Source: Falsiroseomonas frigidaquae (lineage in GTDB: Bacteria > Pseudomonadota > Alphaproteobacteria > Acetobacterales > Acetobacteraceae). From it: DNA of 64,000 bases. Under the pieces are notes generated by a model. The model worked only from the letters and a program-made list of their open reading frames with translations, was not told the origin of the DNA and did no database searches. The DNA is taken from positions 496,001 to 560,000 of the forward strand of contig NZ_JAAVTX010000001.1 of NCBI RefSeq assembly GCF_012163145.1, in the 5' to 3' direction. Both the position numbers and the translations under genes were made by a program. Below are positions 43,542-51,898 of the stretch, in pieces. Within the stretch, counting starts at the first letter, position 1, and each line of letters starts with the position of its first letter.

Positions 43542-43597
43542 GCAGGGTCTGAGCGGGGGTTGGCGGGTCTGGCTTGGCGGCTAAGTCTTTGAAAATA

Positions 43598-43643
43598 TGG
43601 TGTCCCCGGCGGGATTCGAACCCACGGCCCCCAGATTAGGAAT
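43598..43643 (-). other. attR: 46-bp core within tRNA-Arg
   Basis: Perfect copy of 30141-30186, covering the anticodon loop through the 3' CCA. Integration here keeps the tRNA functional. Confidence 0.93.
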
Positions 43644-43674
43644 CTGGTGCTCTATCCGGCTGAGCTACGGAGAC
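43598..43674 (-). tRNA. tRNA-Arg (anticodon CCT)
   Basis: A 77-nt cloverleaf on the minus strand: acceptor GTCTCCG pairs with CGGGGAC, anticodon stem CCAGA/TCTGG encloses loop TTCCTAA (anticodon CCT, codon AGG), T-arm GTGGGTTCGAATCCCGC, and CCA is encoded. The 3' 46 bases are the attachment core of the integrated element; the intact gene is restored at the element's right end. Confidence 0.95.
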
Positions 43675-43778
43675 ACTGGCGCCAGATTACCACAGCCCCC
43701 GCCGCCGCCGCGAGGGGGTGGGATGACAGGCGCCGCATAATCCGCATGATCAGCCCGCCGCAGGAAGGAACCGCCCCC

Positions 43779-43958
43779 ATGCCGGAACCGATGCCAGAGA
43801 AGCTGTTCGACGCGCTCATCGCCCATGCCGGGCTGGTGCTGACACCGGCGCAGCGGGCCAGCATTCTCAACGCCTCCCGCCACCTCACCGCCGCCACCGA
43901 ACGCCTGCGCCCGCAGGACCAGGTGGCGCTGGAGCCGGCCACGGTGTTCCGGCCATGA
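43779..43958 (+). CDS. AtzG-like small subunit of an amidase complex
   Basis: A 59-residue protein matching the AtzG-like/DUF4089 family in size and pattern (FDALIAHAGLVLTPAQRASILNASRHLTAATERL). AtzG forms a stable heterotetramer with the amidase AtzE in cyanuric-acid breakdown, and similar pairs occur with other amidases. AGGAAGGA precedes ATG 43779 by about nine bases. It overlaps the amidase gene as ATGA. Confidence 0.8.
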   Translation: MPEPMPEKLFDALIAHAGLVLTPAQRASILNASRHLTAATERLRPQDQVALEPATVFRP

Positions 43959-45340
43959 CCGAACTCCCGCTGGGCCTGGCCGCCACGGCCCGACTGATCG
44001 CGGCCCGGCAGATCTCACCGGTCGAGTTGGCGGAATCCGCCCTGACCCGGGCGGCGGCGCTGAACCCTGTGCTGCACGCCTTCATCCGGCTGACCCCCGA
44101 ACTCGCGCGGGAACAGGCTCGCGCGGCGGAGGCGCGGCAGATGCAAGGCGCGCTGAAGGGTCCGCTGGACGGCATCCCGATCGGCCACAAGGACATCTAC
44201 GAGACCGCCGGCATCCCCACGACCGGCCATTCACGCATCCTGGAAAACCACGTCCCGGACCGCGACGCCACGGTGGTGCGCGCCTGGGCGGAGGCCGGGA
44301 CCGTGACCATCGGCAAGACGGCGACGCATGAATTCGCCTGGGGCGGCCCCAGCTTCGACCTGCCCTGGCCGCCCGCCCGCAACCCCTGGGACCCCAGCCG
44401 CTTCACCGGCGGGTCCTCCACCGGCGCGGGCGCGTCGGTCGCCGCCGGCATCGTACTGGGCGCCACCGGCAGCGATACCGGCGGGTCCATCCGCGGCCCG
44501 GCGGGGCTATGCGGCCTGGCCGGCATCAAGCCGACCTACGGTCTGTGTTCCCGCACCGGCGTGCTGCCGCTGGCGCATAGCCTGGACACCACCGGGCCGA
44601 TCGCCTGGACGGTGGAGGATTGCGCCCTGCTGCTGCGGGCCATGGCGGGCCATGATCCCGCCGACCCCTCCTCCGCCGATCGCCCCGCGCCGGACCTGCT
44701 GGGTGGGCTGGAAGGCGGGGTGAAGGGCCTGCGGATCGGCATCATCCGCCATTTCCATGAGCAGGACATCACCACCAGCCCGGCCGTCCGTGCCGGCGTG
44801 GACCACCTGGCGGATGTGCTGCGCCAGGAAGGCGCCGTGGTCTCGGAGGTGACGCTGCCGCCACTGGCGGATTTCCATGCCGCCGGCTGGCTGATCCTGA
44901 TGTCGGAGGCGCATGCGGTGCATGAGCCCTGGCTGCGCGCCCGTTTCAACGAATACGGCGAGATCCTGCGCGAAAGGCTGGCGCTGGCCGCGCTGGTGAC
45001 GGCGGCGGACTATCTGCAGGCGCAGCGGCGGCGGCGGTGGCTGTGCCAGCAGGTGAAGGCGGCGATGGCGGATCTGGACCTGCTGGTGACGGCAGCCCAG
45101 GCTACGGAGGCGCCGCCGATCGACCAGGTGCCGAAATTCGCCAGCCTGGAACAGCCCGGCCTGACCATCCCCTTCAACCTGACCGGCCAGCCCGCGCTGA
45201 CCGTCTGCACCGGCTTCGGCGCGGGCGGCATGCCGGTCGGCGCCCAGATCATCGGCAAGCCGTTCGAGGACGCCATGGTGCTGCGCGCCGGCCACGCCTT
45301 CGAACGCGCCACCAACTGGCGCGCCCGGCGCGCCATGTAG
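43955..45340 (+). CDS. Amidase-signature hydrolase, AtzE-like
   Basis: A 461-residue amidase-signature enzyme. The Ser-cisSer-Lys triad is visible: Lys79 in GHKD, the GGSSTGAG loop at residues 152-159, and Ser178 in DTGGSIRGP. The translational coupling to an AtzG-like protein points to the AtzE (1-carboxybiuret hydrolase) group rather than to GatA, since no gatB or gatC is nearby. It should hydrolyse a small amide in the cytoplasm; substrate not determinable. Located right outside the element. Confidence 0.9.
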   Translation: MTELPLGLAATARLIAARQISPVELAESALTRAAALNPVLHAFIRLTPELAREQARAAEARQMQGALKGPLDGIPIGHKDIYETAGIPTTGHSRILENHVPDRDATVVRAWAEAGTVTIGKTATHEFAWGGPSFDLPWPPARNPWDPSRFTGGSSTGAGASVAAGIVLGATGSDTGGSIRGPAGLCGLAGIKPTYGLCSRTGVLPLAHSLDTTGPIAWTVEDCALLLRAMAGHDPADPSSADRPAPDLLGGLEGGVKGLRIGIIRHFHEQDITTSPAVRAGVDHLADVLRQEGAVVSEVTLPPLADFHAAGWLILMSEAHAVHEPWLRARFNEYGEILRERLALAALVTAADYLQAQRRRRWLCQQVKAAMADLDLLVTAAQATEAPPIDQVPKFASLEQPGLTIPFNLTGQPALTVCTGFGAGGMPVGAQIIGKPFEDAMVLRAGHAFERATNWRARRAM

Positions 45341-45342
45341 CG

Positions 45343-47568
45343 TCAGGGCAGGACCACATCCCCGGCCACCAGGCCGCTGCGGATCTCGATGCCATCCGGG
45401 GTGCTGATGCCGAGCACCACCGGCACCCAGGCCTCCACCCCATCGCGGCGCACCCGCACCGCGCGGCTGCCGCCCTGGTCCTGCACGGCGTAGGGCGGCA
45501 GCACCAACGCGGCAGGATTGTCGTAGGTCACGATGGACAGGCTGGCGGACATGCCGACGGCCAGTTGCCGGCGCTGGTCCGGCGACAGCCCCTCCACCGC
45601 CACCGAGACGGGGAAGCTCGGCATGCCCTGGCGCGCCGCCGATTCGCCGCCGGCCTGCGCGGCCACGGCGGTGACGCGGCCTTCCAGCACCAGATCCCCG
45701 AAGGCGTCGCCCGTCACCGTCACCCGCTGGCCGACGCGCACCTTGTTCACGTCGATCTCATCCACCGTGGCGCGTACCTGGAAGGTTTCGAGCGCGCCGA
45801 TGGTGAACATGGTCTGGCCGCGCTGTACGCGGGACCCGGCCTCCACCGTCTCCGGCCGTCTGCCGCCCTGGCCCTCCGGCGGCATCAGCACCACGCCGGA
45901 GACCGGGGCGAGAACCGTGGCATTGGCGAGGTCCGTCTCCAGCTCCCGCACCTTCGCCTCGGCATTGGCGAGCTCCAGCTCGGCAATCCGCAGCGTCTCG
46001 GCATCGCCGCGCGCCAGCGTCGCCTCCAGGTCGTTCTCCGCCGCCTGCACCTGCAATTGCTGGTTCCGCTGCTGCTGTACCAGGGCGCGGTGTTCATCGG
46101 CCGCGATGATGCCGCGCGACAGCAGCATGCGGGTCTGCGCCACGCGGGCATTGAGGTCGGTGGCCTCCAGCCTGGCCTGCGCCAGGGCGCGGCGGGCGCG
46201 CGCCACCTCGAAGCCCGTGGTCCAGCCGCGCAGTTCCGCGACGCGCTGGCGGGCACGGATCTGCGCGCTGCGGGCGTCGCGCAGCCGCACCTCCACCTCG
46301 GACAGGTTCAGCCGCAGCAGCGGCTGGCCGCGTTCCACCTGGCCGCCATACTGGAACAGCCTTTCCTGCACGAGGCCGTCGAAGGGCCCAACCACGCTGA
46401 CCAGCGACCCGGCATCCAGCATGCCGACCACCGAAATACGCGCCGAGACCGGCTGCGGCACCAGCGTGATGCCGGGCGCGCCGGAGGGGGACGGGGCAGC
46501 TTCATGCCAGCTTGGCGCCGGCAGCCAGGCATAGGCGCCGGTCGCCAACAGCAGCAGCGCCACGCCGGCCGCGGCGCCCATGCGTGCCAGCCGCACGCGC
46601 CGCGCCACCTGCTGCATGCGGATGGCGCCGTTTTCCAGTTGCAGATAGGCGGTCTGCAGCTTGCGATGCTGGTCCGCCAGGTCGCGTGACAGCGCCGCCT
46701 CGGCTTCCGCCAGGCGCTCCGTCTCCGTCACATCGGTCAGCGTCGCGGTCAGGCCGAGCCGGCCGCGCGCGGCGCCGACCCGCAGGCGGTAGGCGCGGCT
46801 GACCACGGAAAGCCGCCGCGCGCCGAAGGTCACGGTGCGGCGCGGCGGCGCCTCGGCGCCGTCAACCGGGCCACCCACCGGCGCCAGGATCACATCCAGC
46901 AATTCATCCGCCGTACCATCGCCCGGCAGCAGCGCCAGCAGCGTCGCACCCGGCGCCGCCGCCGCATCCAGGCCGAGCATGGTGGCGGCCGCCTGGTTCA
47001 TCGCCAGCACGGCGCCGTCGCTGGCCAGCGTCACCACGCCATCGGCCAACCCATCCAGCGCCGCGTTGAAATCCAGGTCCAGCCGGTCATGCCGGGCGCG
47101 GATCTCCGCCTCGGCCGCATCCAGCGCGGCCAGCCGGCGGTGCAGCGCCAGATCCGCCACCAGCCGCGCGGCCAGCAGGGCCAGGCCCTCGCGCTGCGCC
47201 GGGGTCAGCGCGCGCGGCACGGTATCCGCTACGCAGAGCGCGCCGAGCGCATCGCCCGCCGCCGAGACCAGCGGCACGCCGGCGTGAAAGCGCGCGCCGG
47301 CCACGTCCGGCAGGGCCAGCAGGCCGCCCGCCCGGACCGCTGCCCCGGCTATGGCCTCTCCGGTGATCGCGTGCTCGGAGAAGGCGTGGTCGAGCGCCCC
47401 CGCCAGCAGCGCCGGGTCGATGCCATGTGCGGCCTTCAGCACAGGCAGCCCGGCCTCCAGCAGCACGACATGGCCGATCGGGCATCCGGCGAGGCTCGCG
47501 GCCAGCCGCGCCGCATCGTGGAGCGCGGCCGGACGCGCGGCGTCCGGCGAAGGCCCGGCACCATCCAT
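45343..47568 (-). CDS. GAF-PAS sensor fused to HlyD-type membrane fusion protein
   Basis: A 741-residue fusion. Residues about 10-150 are a GAF domain (HDAARLAASLAGCPIGHVVLLE, then LGALCVADTVPRALTPAQ). Residues about 160-290 are a PAS fold (ALDGLADGVVTLASDGAVLAMNQAAATMLG, ending LTDVTETE), then a coiled linker. One transmembrane helix near residues 328-347 precedes an HlyD/AcrA-like adaptor: PFDGLVQERLFQYGGQVERGQPLLRL (lipoyl half-motif), long alpha-hairpin, ATVLAPVSGVV, and a beta-barrel (VRVGQRVTVTGDAF). The sensors face the cytoplasm, the adaptor the periplasm. It is ATGA-coupled to the TolC gene. Confidence 0.92.
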   Translation of the reverse strand: MDGAGPSPDAARPAALHDAARLAASLAGCPIGHVVLLEAGLPVLKAAHGIDPALLAGALDHAFSEHAITGEAIAGAAVRAGGLLALPDVAGARFHAGVPLVSAAGDALGALCVADTVPRALTPAQREGLALLAARLVADLALHRRLAALDAAEAEIRARHDRLDLDFNAALDGLADGVVTLASDGAVLAMNQAAATMLGLDAAAAPGATLLALLPGDGTADELLDVILAPVGGPVDGAEAPPRRTVTFGARRLSVVSRAYRLRVGAARGRLGLTATLTDVTETERLAEAEAALSRDLADQHRKLQTAYLQLENGAIRMQQVARRVRLARMGAAAGVALLLLATGAYAWLPAPSWHEAAPSPSGAPGITLVPQPVSARISVVGMLDAGSLVSVVGPFDGLVQERLFQYGGQVERGQPLLRLNLSEVEVRLRDARSAQIRARQRVAELRGWTTGFEVARARRALAQARLEATDLNARVAQTRMLLSRGIIAADEHRALVQQQRNQQLQVQAAENDLEATLARGDAETLRIAELELANAEAKVRELETDLANATVLAPVSGVVLMPPEGQGGRRPETVEAGSRVQRGQTMFTIGALETFQVRATVDEIDVNKVRVGQRVTVTGDAFGDLVLEGRVTAVAAQAGGESAARQGMPSFPVSVAVEGLSPDQRRQLAVGMSASLSIVTYDNPAALVLPPYAVQDQGGSRAVRVRRDGVEAWVPVVLGISTPDGIEIRSGLVAGDVVLP

Positions 47569-49037
47569 CAGCGGTCGTTCAGGCTGATGCGCCAGGTGTC
47601 CAGCGTGGTGCCCAGCACCTGGTCCATCGCCGTCAGCGCATTGAGATAGGCGATCACCGCGGCAAGCTCGGCGCTTTCCGCCTGTTGCAGGGCGGATTGG
47701 AAGGACACCACCTGGAAGTTGCTGGACCGCCCGGCCTGCAGCTTCACCAGCTCCGCCGCCAATTGCTGCGCCGTCAGTTCCCGCGCGCGCGCCGCGAGCT
47801 GCGCCTGGCGGCGCTGCGCCTCGATGTTCCGCACCGCATCCTCGGCCTGCTTGCGCAGCTGGGCGCGGGCTTCCTCGACCAGCACCTCGTTCTGCCGCAG
47901 GGCGACGGTGGCATTGACCTCCTGCTGCTCGCGCGACAGGCCGCCGATCGGGATGTTCACGCGCAGGCCGATGTTGAAGTCGGACCGCACGGTGGACAGC
48001 GCGCCGATCGTCTCCAGCACCTGCGACCGCAGCGCCTGCTGCCCGGCACCGGCCACCAGCGACACGTCCCACAGCCGCTGGTTGCGCGCGATGTCCAGGT
48101 TGATGCGGCTGATCTCGATGCTCAGCAGGCGGGACAGGTAGGCGGGCTGCGTCGCGAAGGCGGTGGCCAGCGCGCGGTCCATATCCACCCGCACCGCCGG
48201 CGCGGCTGGCCGTTCCGCCGCCCAGATCGGGGAGGACGGATCGATGCCCATCAGCACCAGCAACGAAAGCCGTGTCGATTCCCGCGCGTTGCGGGCGCCG
48301 ATGAGTTGCAGTTCCTGCTGCGCGATGGCGGCCTCGGACTGGATCAACTCCACCTGCGCCAGCCGCCCGGCGGCGATCAGCGCGCGGTTCACGCCCACCA
48401 GGTCGCGCGCGCGGCGCAGGCTGTCCTCCGCGATGCGGGTCTGTTCCTGCGCCTGCAGCAGGGCGCGATAGGCGACGATGATCTGCGTGATCTGGTCGAT
48501 CACCTGCGCCTTCAGCCGCAGCTGCGCGCCCTGTTCGGAAATGCGCGCAATGCGGCGCGGCGCCATGGCGTAGTCGATGCCGCCACCGGCCAGCAGCGGC
48601 TGTTCCACCTGGAAGCCGATCTGCGACGGCCCCTGCGGCGACTGGCCGCGCGTGTTGGTCTGGTTGTTGAGCCAGGACATGGTGAAGACGGCACCCGTGG
48701 GGGTATCCACCGTGACCACCGGCCCCACCGCGTAGCGGGAGACGTTGACACCGGCGGTGCGCGACCGCCCGACCTCCGCCGCCAGGCTGAGGCGGGGAGA
48801 GAAGCTGTCCTCCGCCACGCGCAGCGCGAAACGGTCGGCGATGCGTTGCAGGTAGTCACCGCGGATGCCGCGGTTGTTCCGCAGGCCCAGCGCCACCGCC
48901 TCCGGCAAGGTCAGCGGCACGGCGCCGGCCGGCGGGCGTGGTTGCGCCCCTGCCGGCCCGATCAGCAGGACCAGCATTGCGCCGATCCGCGCCAAGACAT
49001 GCCATGCCACCCGGCCGCCCCCTTCCTCTCCGTGCAA
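47568..49037 (-). CDS. TolC family outer-membrane efflux protein
   Basis: A 489-residue protein with N-terminal signal sequence (IGAMLVLLIGPAGAQ) and two OEP repeats: ALGLRNNRGIRGDYLQRIADRF opens the first helix pair and LVGVNRALIAAGRLAQVELIQSEAAIA and QAGRSSNFQVVSFQSALQQAE are TolC helical hairpin motifs. It forms the outer-membrane channel of the exporter with the downstream adaptor. The gap of 400 bases to the permease holds a lipoprotein ORF on the other strand. Confidence 0.9.
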   Translation of the reverse strand: MHGEEGGGRVAWHVLARIGAMLVLLIGPAGAQPRPPAGAVPLTLPEAVALGLRNNRGIRGDYLQRIADRFALRVAEDSFSPRLSLAAEVGRSRTAGVNVSRYAVGPVVTVDTPTGAVFTMSWLNNQTNTRGQSPQGPSQIGFQVEQPLLAGGGIDYAMAPRRIARISEQGAQLRLKAQVIDQITQIIVAYRALLQAQEQTRIAEDSLRRARDLVGVNRALIAAGRLAQVELIQSEAAIAQQELQLIGARNARESTRLSLLVLMGIDPSSPIWAAERPAAPAVRVDMDRALATAFATQPAYLSRLLSIEISRINLDIARNQRLWDVSLVAGAGQQALRSQVLETIGALSTVRSDFNIGLRVNIPIGGLSREQQEVNATVALRQNEVLVEEARAQLRKQAEDAVRNIEAQRRQAQLAARARELTAQQLAAELVKLQAGRSSNFQVVSFQSALQQAESAELAAVIAYLNALTAMDQVLGTTLDTWRISLNDR

Positions 49038-49190
49038 CGCCGCTTCCCTCCAAGTATCTCATCCTGCAGGGCGGGGAAGCAATGCGGCGCGGCAAGGGCC
49101 TGCCTATCCCGGGCATTGCCGCAAAGGATTGGCAGGCGCATCCATGTCGGGCGGACCCTGCGGCGGGACCGCGCCGGGGGGCGAGGAAGG

Positions 49191-49490
49191 ATGGCATTCG
49201 GATTGCGGCCTCGGGCGATGCTCGGCCTGCTGCTGGCCCTGGCCGGCTGCGGTACCCCGGCGGTGCTGCGCGCCCCGCCGGATGCCGCCAGCATGGCAAC
49301 CCCTGCCACCCTGCCGGTCCCCGCCATCGCCGAGCCGACCGGCGAACCGCCGATCAGGCTGCCCCAGGCTACTCCACCCGAGGCTACTCCACCCGAGCCT
49401 ACTCCGCCCGAGCCTACTCCGCCCGAGCCTACTCCGCCCGAGCCTACTCCGCCCGCAGGGCCTCGATCGGATCCAGGCGCGATGCCATGA
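49191..49490 (+). CDS. Small lipoprotein with TPPEP repeats
   Basis: A 99-residue protein: a lipobox (LLLALAGCG) after an N-terminal hydrophobic stretch, then a Pro/Ala-rich region and about six TPPEP units encoded by a 15-bp tandem repeat. It is probably a proline-rich outer-membrane lipoprotein. ATG 49191 is close behind GAGGAAGG; ATG 49218 is an alternative. It lies opposite the exporter operon, and its 3' end overlaps the permease gene by 47 bp. It may be fortuitous. Confidence 0.5.
   Translation: MAFGLRPRAMLGLLLALAGCGTPAVLRAPPDAASMATPATLPVPAIAEPTGEPPIRLPQATPPEATPPEPTPPEPTPPEPTPPEPTPPAGPRSDPGAMP
49366..49455 (+). repeat. 15-bp tandem repeat encoding TPPEP
   Basis: About six copies of CCCGAGCCTACTCCG-like units. 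The reverse complement of one unit includes the last codons and the TAG stop of the permease (stop at 49444-49446), so the array looks like an expansion of the permease 3' end. Confidence 0.85.
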
Positions 49491-50616
49491 CGGCGGGGTA
49501 GAAGCCGAAGAAGATCCCGACCGCCACCGAAACCCCGGCCCCCAGCGGCGCCGCGGTGGCGGACAGCACGAATTCCCACCCCGACAACCAGGCGAAGCCC
49601 CAGGCCCCGGCAATGCCGAGAAAGATGCCGAGCACCCCGCCGGTGACCGACAGCAGCACCGCCTCGGCCAGGAACAGCGTGCGGATGTCACCCGGCTCCG
49701 CGCCGATCGCCAGCCGCACGCCGATCTCCCGCCGCCGCTCGGCGATGGACACCAGCATGATGTTCATCACGCCGACGCCGCCCAGCACCAGCGCGATGGC
49801 GCCCACCGCGCCGAGCAGCAGGGTGAACAACTGCATCTGGCTCTGCATGCCGGCGATGAGCTGCCGCGCCGATTGCACCGAAAGCCGCTGGTCGCGCAGC
49901 TTCGGGCCGAGATGGCGCTGCAACTGCGCCGTCACCGCCTCCGCATCCGCATCCGGACGCATCCGCAGGATGGCCATGGACAGGGACGGATTGGCCATGA
50001 TGCGGCGGACATTGGGGATCGAGACGAACAGCGTGTTGTCGATATCCACCGGCATCATCGGGCTCGGCAGCATCGGCTCCACCACCCCGATCACGGTGAA
50101 GACGTAGCGCCCAATCCGCAGGCCGGATCCGACGCGGACCGGCGCGTAGGGCGTGGAGAGTTGCTGCGCCAGCCCGGCGCCGACCACCGCATACAGCTCG
50201 TAGCGGTCATAGTCGGAGATGAAGCGCCCGCCCTGCATCCGCATCCGCGTCACCTGCGCGAAGGCGGCCGTGACGCCGAGCTGGGAGGAAACCGCCACCT
50301 GCCCCTCATGCTGCGCGCTGCCGCCGCCGATGACGAAGGGCGCCACCTCCGCCACCGCCGGCAGTTCCATCGGCAGTGCCTCCAGATCCGCGAGCTGGAA
50401 GTTGCCGAGGCCGGTATTGCCATCGGCCCGCAGCGTCAGGATGTCCGTGCCGAGCTGGCGGAACTGGCGGATGGTCTCATTGCGCGCGATGGCGCCGACG
50501 TTGAGCATGGCGATCACCGCCGCCGCGCCGATGACGATGCCGAGCAAGGCCAGCGCCGATCGCTGGCGGGATGCCAGCAGGTTCGCCGCCGCCTCCGCCA
50601 CCACCCGCTTCAGCAT
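49444..50616 (-). CDS. MacB-like ABC transporter permease
   Basis: A 390-residue protein: one N-terminal helix (SALALLGIVIGAAAVIAML), a large periplasmic domain (about residues 45-255), then three helices with LLGAVGAIALVLGGVGVMNIMLVSIAERRREIGVR (FtsX core) and ending DPIEALRAE. This is the MacB/LolE-type topology of type VII (mechanotransmission) exporters. It overlaps the ATPase gene by 7 bp. With TolC and the fused adaptor it forms a MacAB-TolC-like exporter. Confidence 0.92.
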   Translation of the reverse strand: MLKRVVAEAAANLLASRQRSALALLGIVIGAAAVIAMLNVGAIARNETIRQFRQLGTDILTLRADGNTGLGNFQLADLEALPMELPAVAEVAPFVIGGGSAQHEGQVAVSSQLGVTAAFAQVTRMRMQGGRFISDYDRYELYAVVGAGLAQQLSTPYAPVRVGSGLRIGRYVFTVIGVVEPMLPSPMMPVDIDNTLFVSIPNVRRIMANPSLSMAILRMRPDADAEAVTAQLQRHLGPKLRDQRLSVQSARQLIAGMQSQMQLFTLLLGAVGAIALVLGGVGVMNIMLVSIAERRREIGVRLAIGAEPGDIRTLFLAEAVLLSVTGGVLGIFLGIAGAWGFAWLSGWEFVLSATAAPLGAGVSVAVGIFFGFYPAVMASRLDPIEALRAE

Positions 50617-51290
50617 CCGCGTGGCGCTTCGGTCAGCACGCCGTCCGCCAGCACCACCTGGCGCTCGCATTGCGCGGCGACGCCGGGGTCGTGGGTGATG
50701 ATCAGGATCAGCACGCCGTATTCGCGCTTCAGCGCCAGGAACAGCTCCATGATCTCCTGGCTCACCTTGGGGTCCAGCGCGCCGGTCGGCTCATCGGCCA
50801 GGATCACGCGGGGCTCGCCTACCAGGGCACGGGCGATGGCGACGCGCTGCTTCTGGCCGCCGGACAGCATCGCCGGCATATGCTCCGTGCGTTCGGCCAG
50901 TCCGACGCGTTCGAGCATGGCGATGGCCCGCCGCCGCGCCTCGGCTTCCGGCGTGCCCCGATACATCAGCGGCAGCGCCACGTTGCGCCACGCATTCAGC
51001 CGCGGCAGCAGGAAGAAGGATTGGAAGACGAAGCCGATCAGCCGGTTGCGCAGCCGCGACAGCTCCCGCGCCTCCGCCTTCAGCACGTCCTGGCCATCGA
51101 TCCGGTATTGCCCGCTGGTCGGCTTGTCGAGCAGGCCGATGATGTTCATCAGCGTGGTCTTGCCCGACCCCGAGCCGCCCATGATGGAGACCAGCTGCCC
51201 GGCCGCGACGGTCAGCGACAGATGCCGCAGGATATGCACCTCGCCCGGGCCGACGCGGAAGGATCGGCCGATATCGACCAGCTCAAGCAT
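50610..51290 (-). CDS. MacB-like ABC transporter ATP-binding protein
   Basis: A 226-residue ATPase: Walker A GGSGSGKTT near residue 38, signature LSGGQKQR, Walker B VILADEPTG, and the H-loop ITHDPG. It resembles LolD/MacB cytoplasmic ATPases. Its stop overlaps the permease start. It is the first gene of the minus-strand exporter operon. Confidence 0.94.
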   Translation of the reverse strand: MLELVDIGRSFRVGPGEVHILRHLSLTVAAGQLVSIMGGSGSGKTTLMNIIGLLDKPTSGQYRIDGQDVLKAEARELSRLRNRLIGFVFQSFFLLPRLNAWRNVALPLMYRGTPEAEARRRAIAMLERVGLAERTEHMPAMLSGGQKQRVAIARALVGEPRVILADEPTGALDPKVSQEIMELFLALKREYGVLILIITHDPGVAAQCERQVVLADGVLTEAPRGC

Positions 51291-51324
51291 GGGGCCGCTT
51301 TAGACTTTCCGGGCGCGCACGGAT

Positions 51325-51353
51325 ACGCCGCCGGCGCACTCGGCCGGCGGCGT
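51325..51353 (-). terminator. Hairpin after the secreted-protein gene
   Basis: ACGCCGCCGG and CCGGCGGCGT form a perfect 10-bp stem with a 9-base loop, 12 bases downstream of the stop at 51366 and just upstream of the ATPase gene on the same strand. Confidence 0.6.
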
Positions 51354-51365
51354 GCCCCGCATCCA

Positions 51366-51770
51366 TCAGCGGCAGTTGGTGGCGGCGACGGAGGCGCGGG
51401 CGGCGGTGGCCGGGCCGTCATACACCACGGTCACATTGCCCATGTTGATATTGCCGTTGGTGCCATTGCCGAAGCGGATGGTCTGGTTGCCATGCGCCGG
51501 CAGGGTGATGCCGGTGAGCTGCGGGCTGAACAGCGTCACGGTGCTGCCGAAGCCGGCGAAGTTCAGCTGCAGGGTCACCGGCGCGCTGGTGCCGTTGCGG
51601 ACCTGCACCATGTACTCGTAGCGGTTGCCGCCCAGGCCGTTCTGGTACACCGAATCGACGAAGACGCGGTTGCGGCAGACGTTACCCTGCGCCTCCGCCT
51701 GCGGGATGGCGGCGGGCATCAGGGGCAGGGCCAGGCCCAGCGCCAGGGCGGTCAGCGTCATGCGGGACAT
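51366..51770 (-). CDS. Hypothetical secreted protein
   Basis: A 134-residue protein with a Sec signal peptide (LTALALGLALPLMPAAIPQAEA). The mature part is beta-rich, with one Cys near the N-terminus (NVCRNR) and one at the end (TNCR) that could form a disulfide. VQVRNGTSAPVTLQLNFAGFG and TIRFGNGTNGNINMGNV look like immunoglobulin-like strands. No family recognised; single gene. Confidence 0.8.
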   Translation of the reverse strand: MSRMTLTALALGLALPLMPAAIPQAEAQGNVCRNRVFVDSVYQNGLGGNRYEYMVQVRNGTSAPVTLQLNFAGFGSTVTLFSPQLTGITLPAHGNQTIRFGNGTNGNINMGNVTVVYDGPATAARASVAATNCR

Positions 51771-51898
51771 CTTGGGCTTCCTTCGGGTGGGAGGAGCGCT
51801 GTCCGCCCCTCAACGAAGGTGAAGCTAGGCGTAATTCGGTTACGCCTCCAGATCGTCTCCTCTATGCCCGCGATAGGCGATGCCGTGGCTCCGCCGCT

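Larger units (their letters stand above)
42820..43597. other. Non-coding right arm of the element, part 2
   Basis: No gene I can support. Open frames cross it on both strands, including a minus-strand one of 173 codons (43425 to 42904) with the GGAGVLTVLAGSPEGP segment, but without a recognisable domain. Contains related segment B and the right arm-site candidate. Confidence 0.45.
30141..43643. mobile_element. Integrated genetic element in tRNA-Arg(CCT)
   Basis: About 13.5 kb bounded by 46-bp perfect direct repeats at 30141-30186 and 43598-43643. The right copy is the 3' part of an intact tRNA-Arg gene on the minus strand; the left copy is an isolated fragment. Just inside the left end lies a tyrosine integrase gene reading inward. 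Contents: integrase, XRE/ImmA regulatory operon, three unknown genes, AlpA-like excisionase, Toprim primase and DUF927 helicase, plus repeat arrays and iterons. No packaging, structural or conjugation genes are visible, so it may depend on a helper for transfer. Replication genes suggest a plasmid-like excised state. Confidence 0.92.

Noticed and set aside
47427-49490. A 687-codon plus-strand frame across the TolC and adaptor genes
   Set aside because: Only the last 99 codons (from 49191) look protein-like; the remainder is antisense to clear genes.
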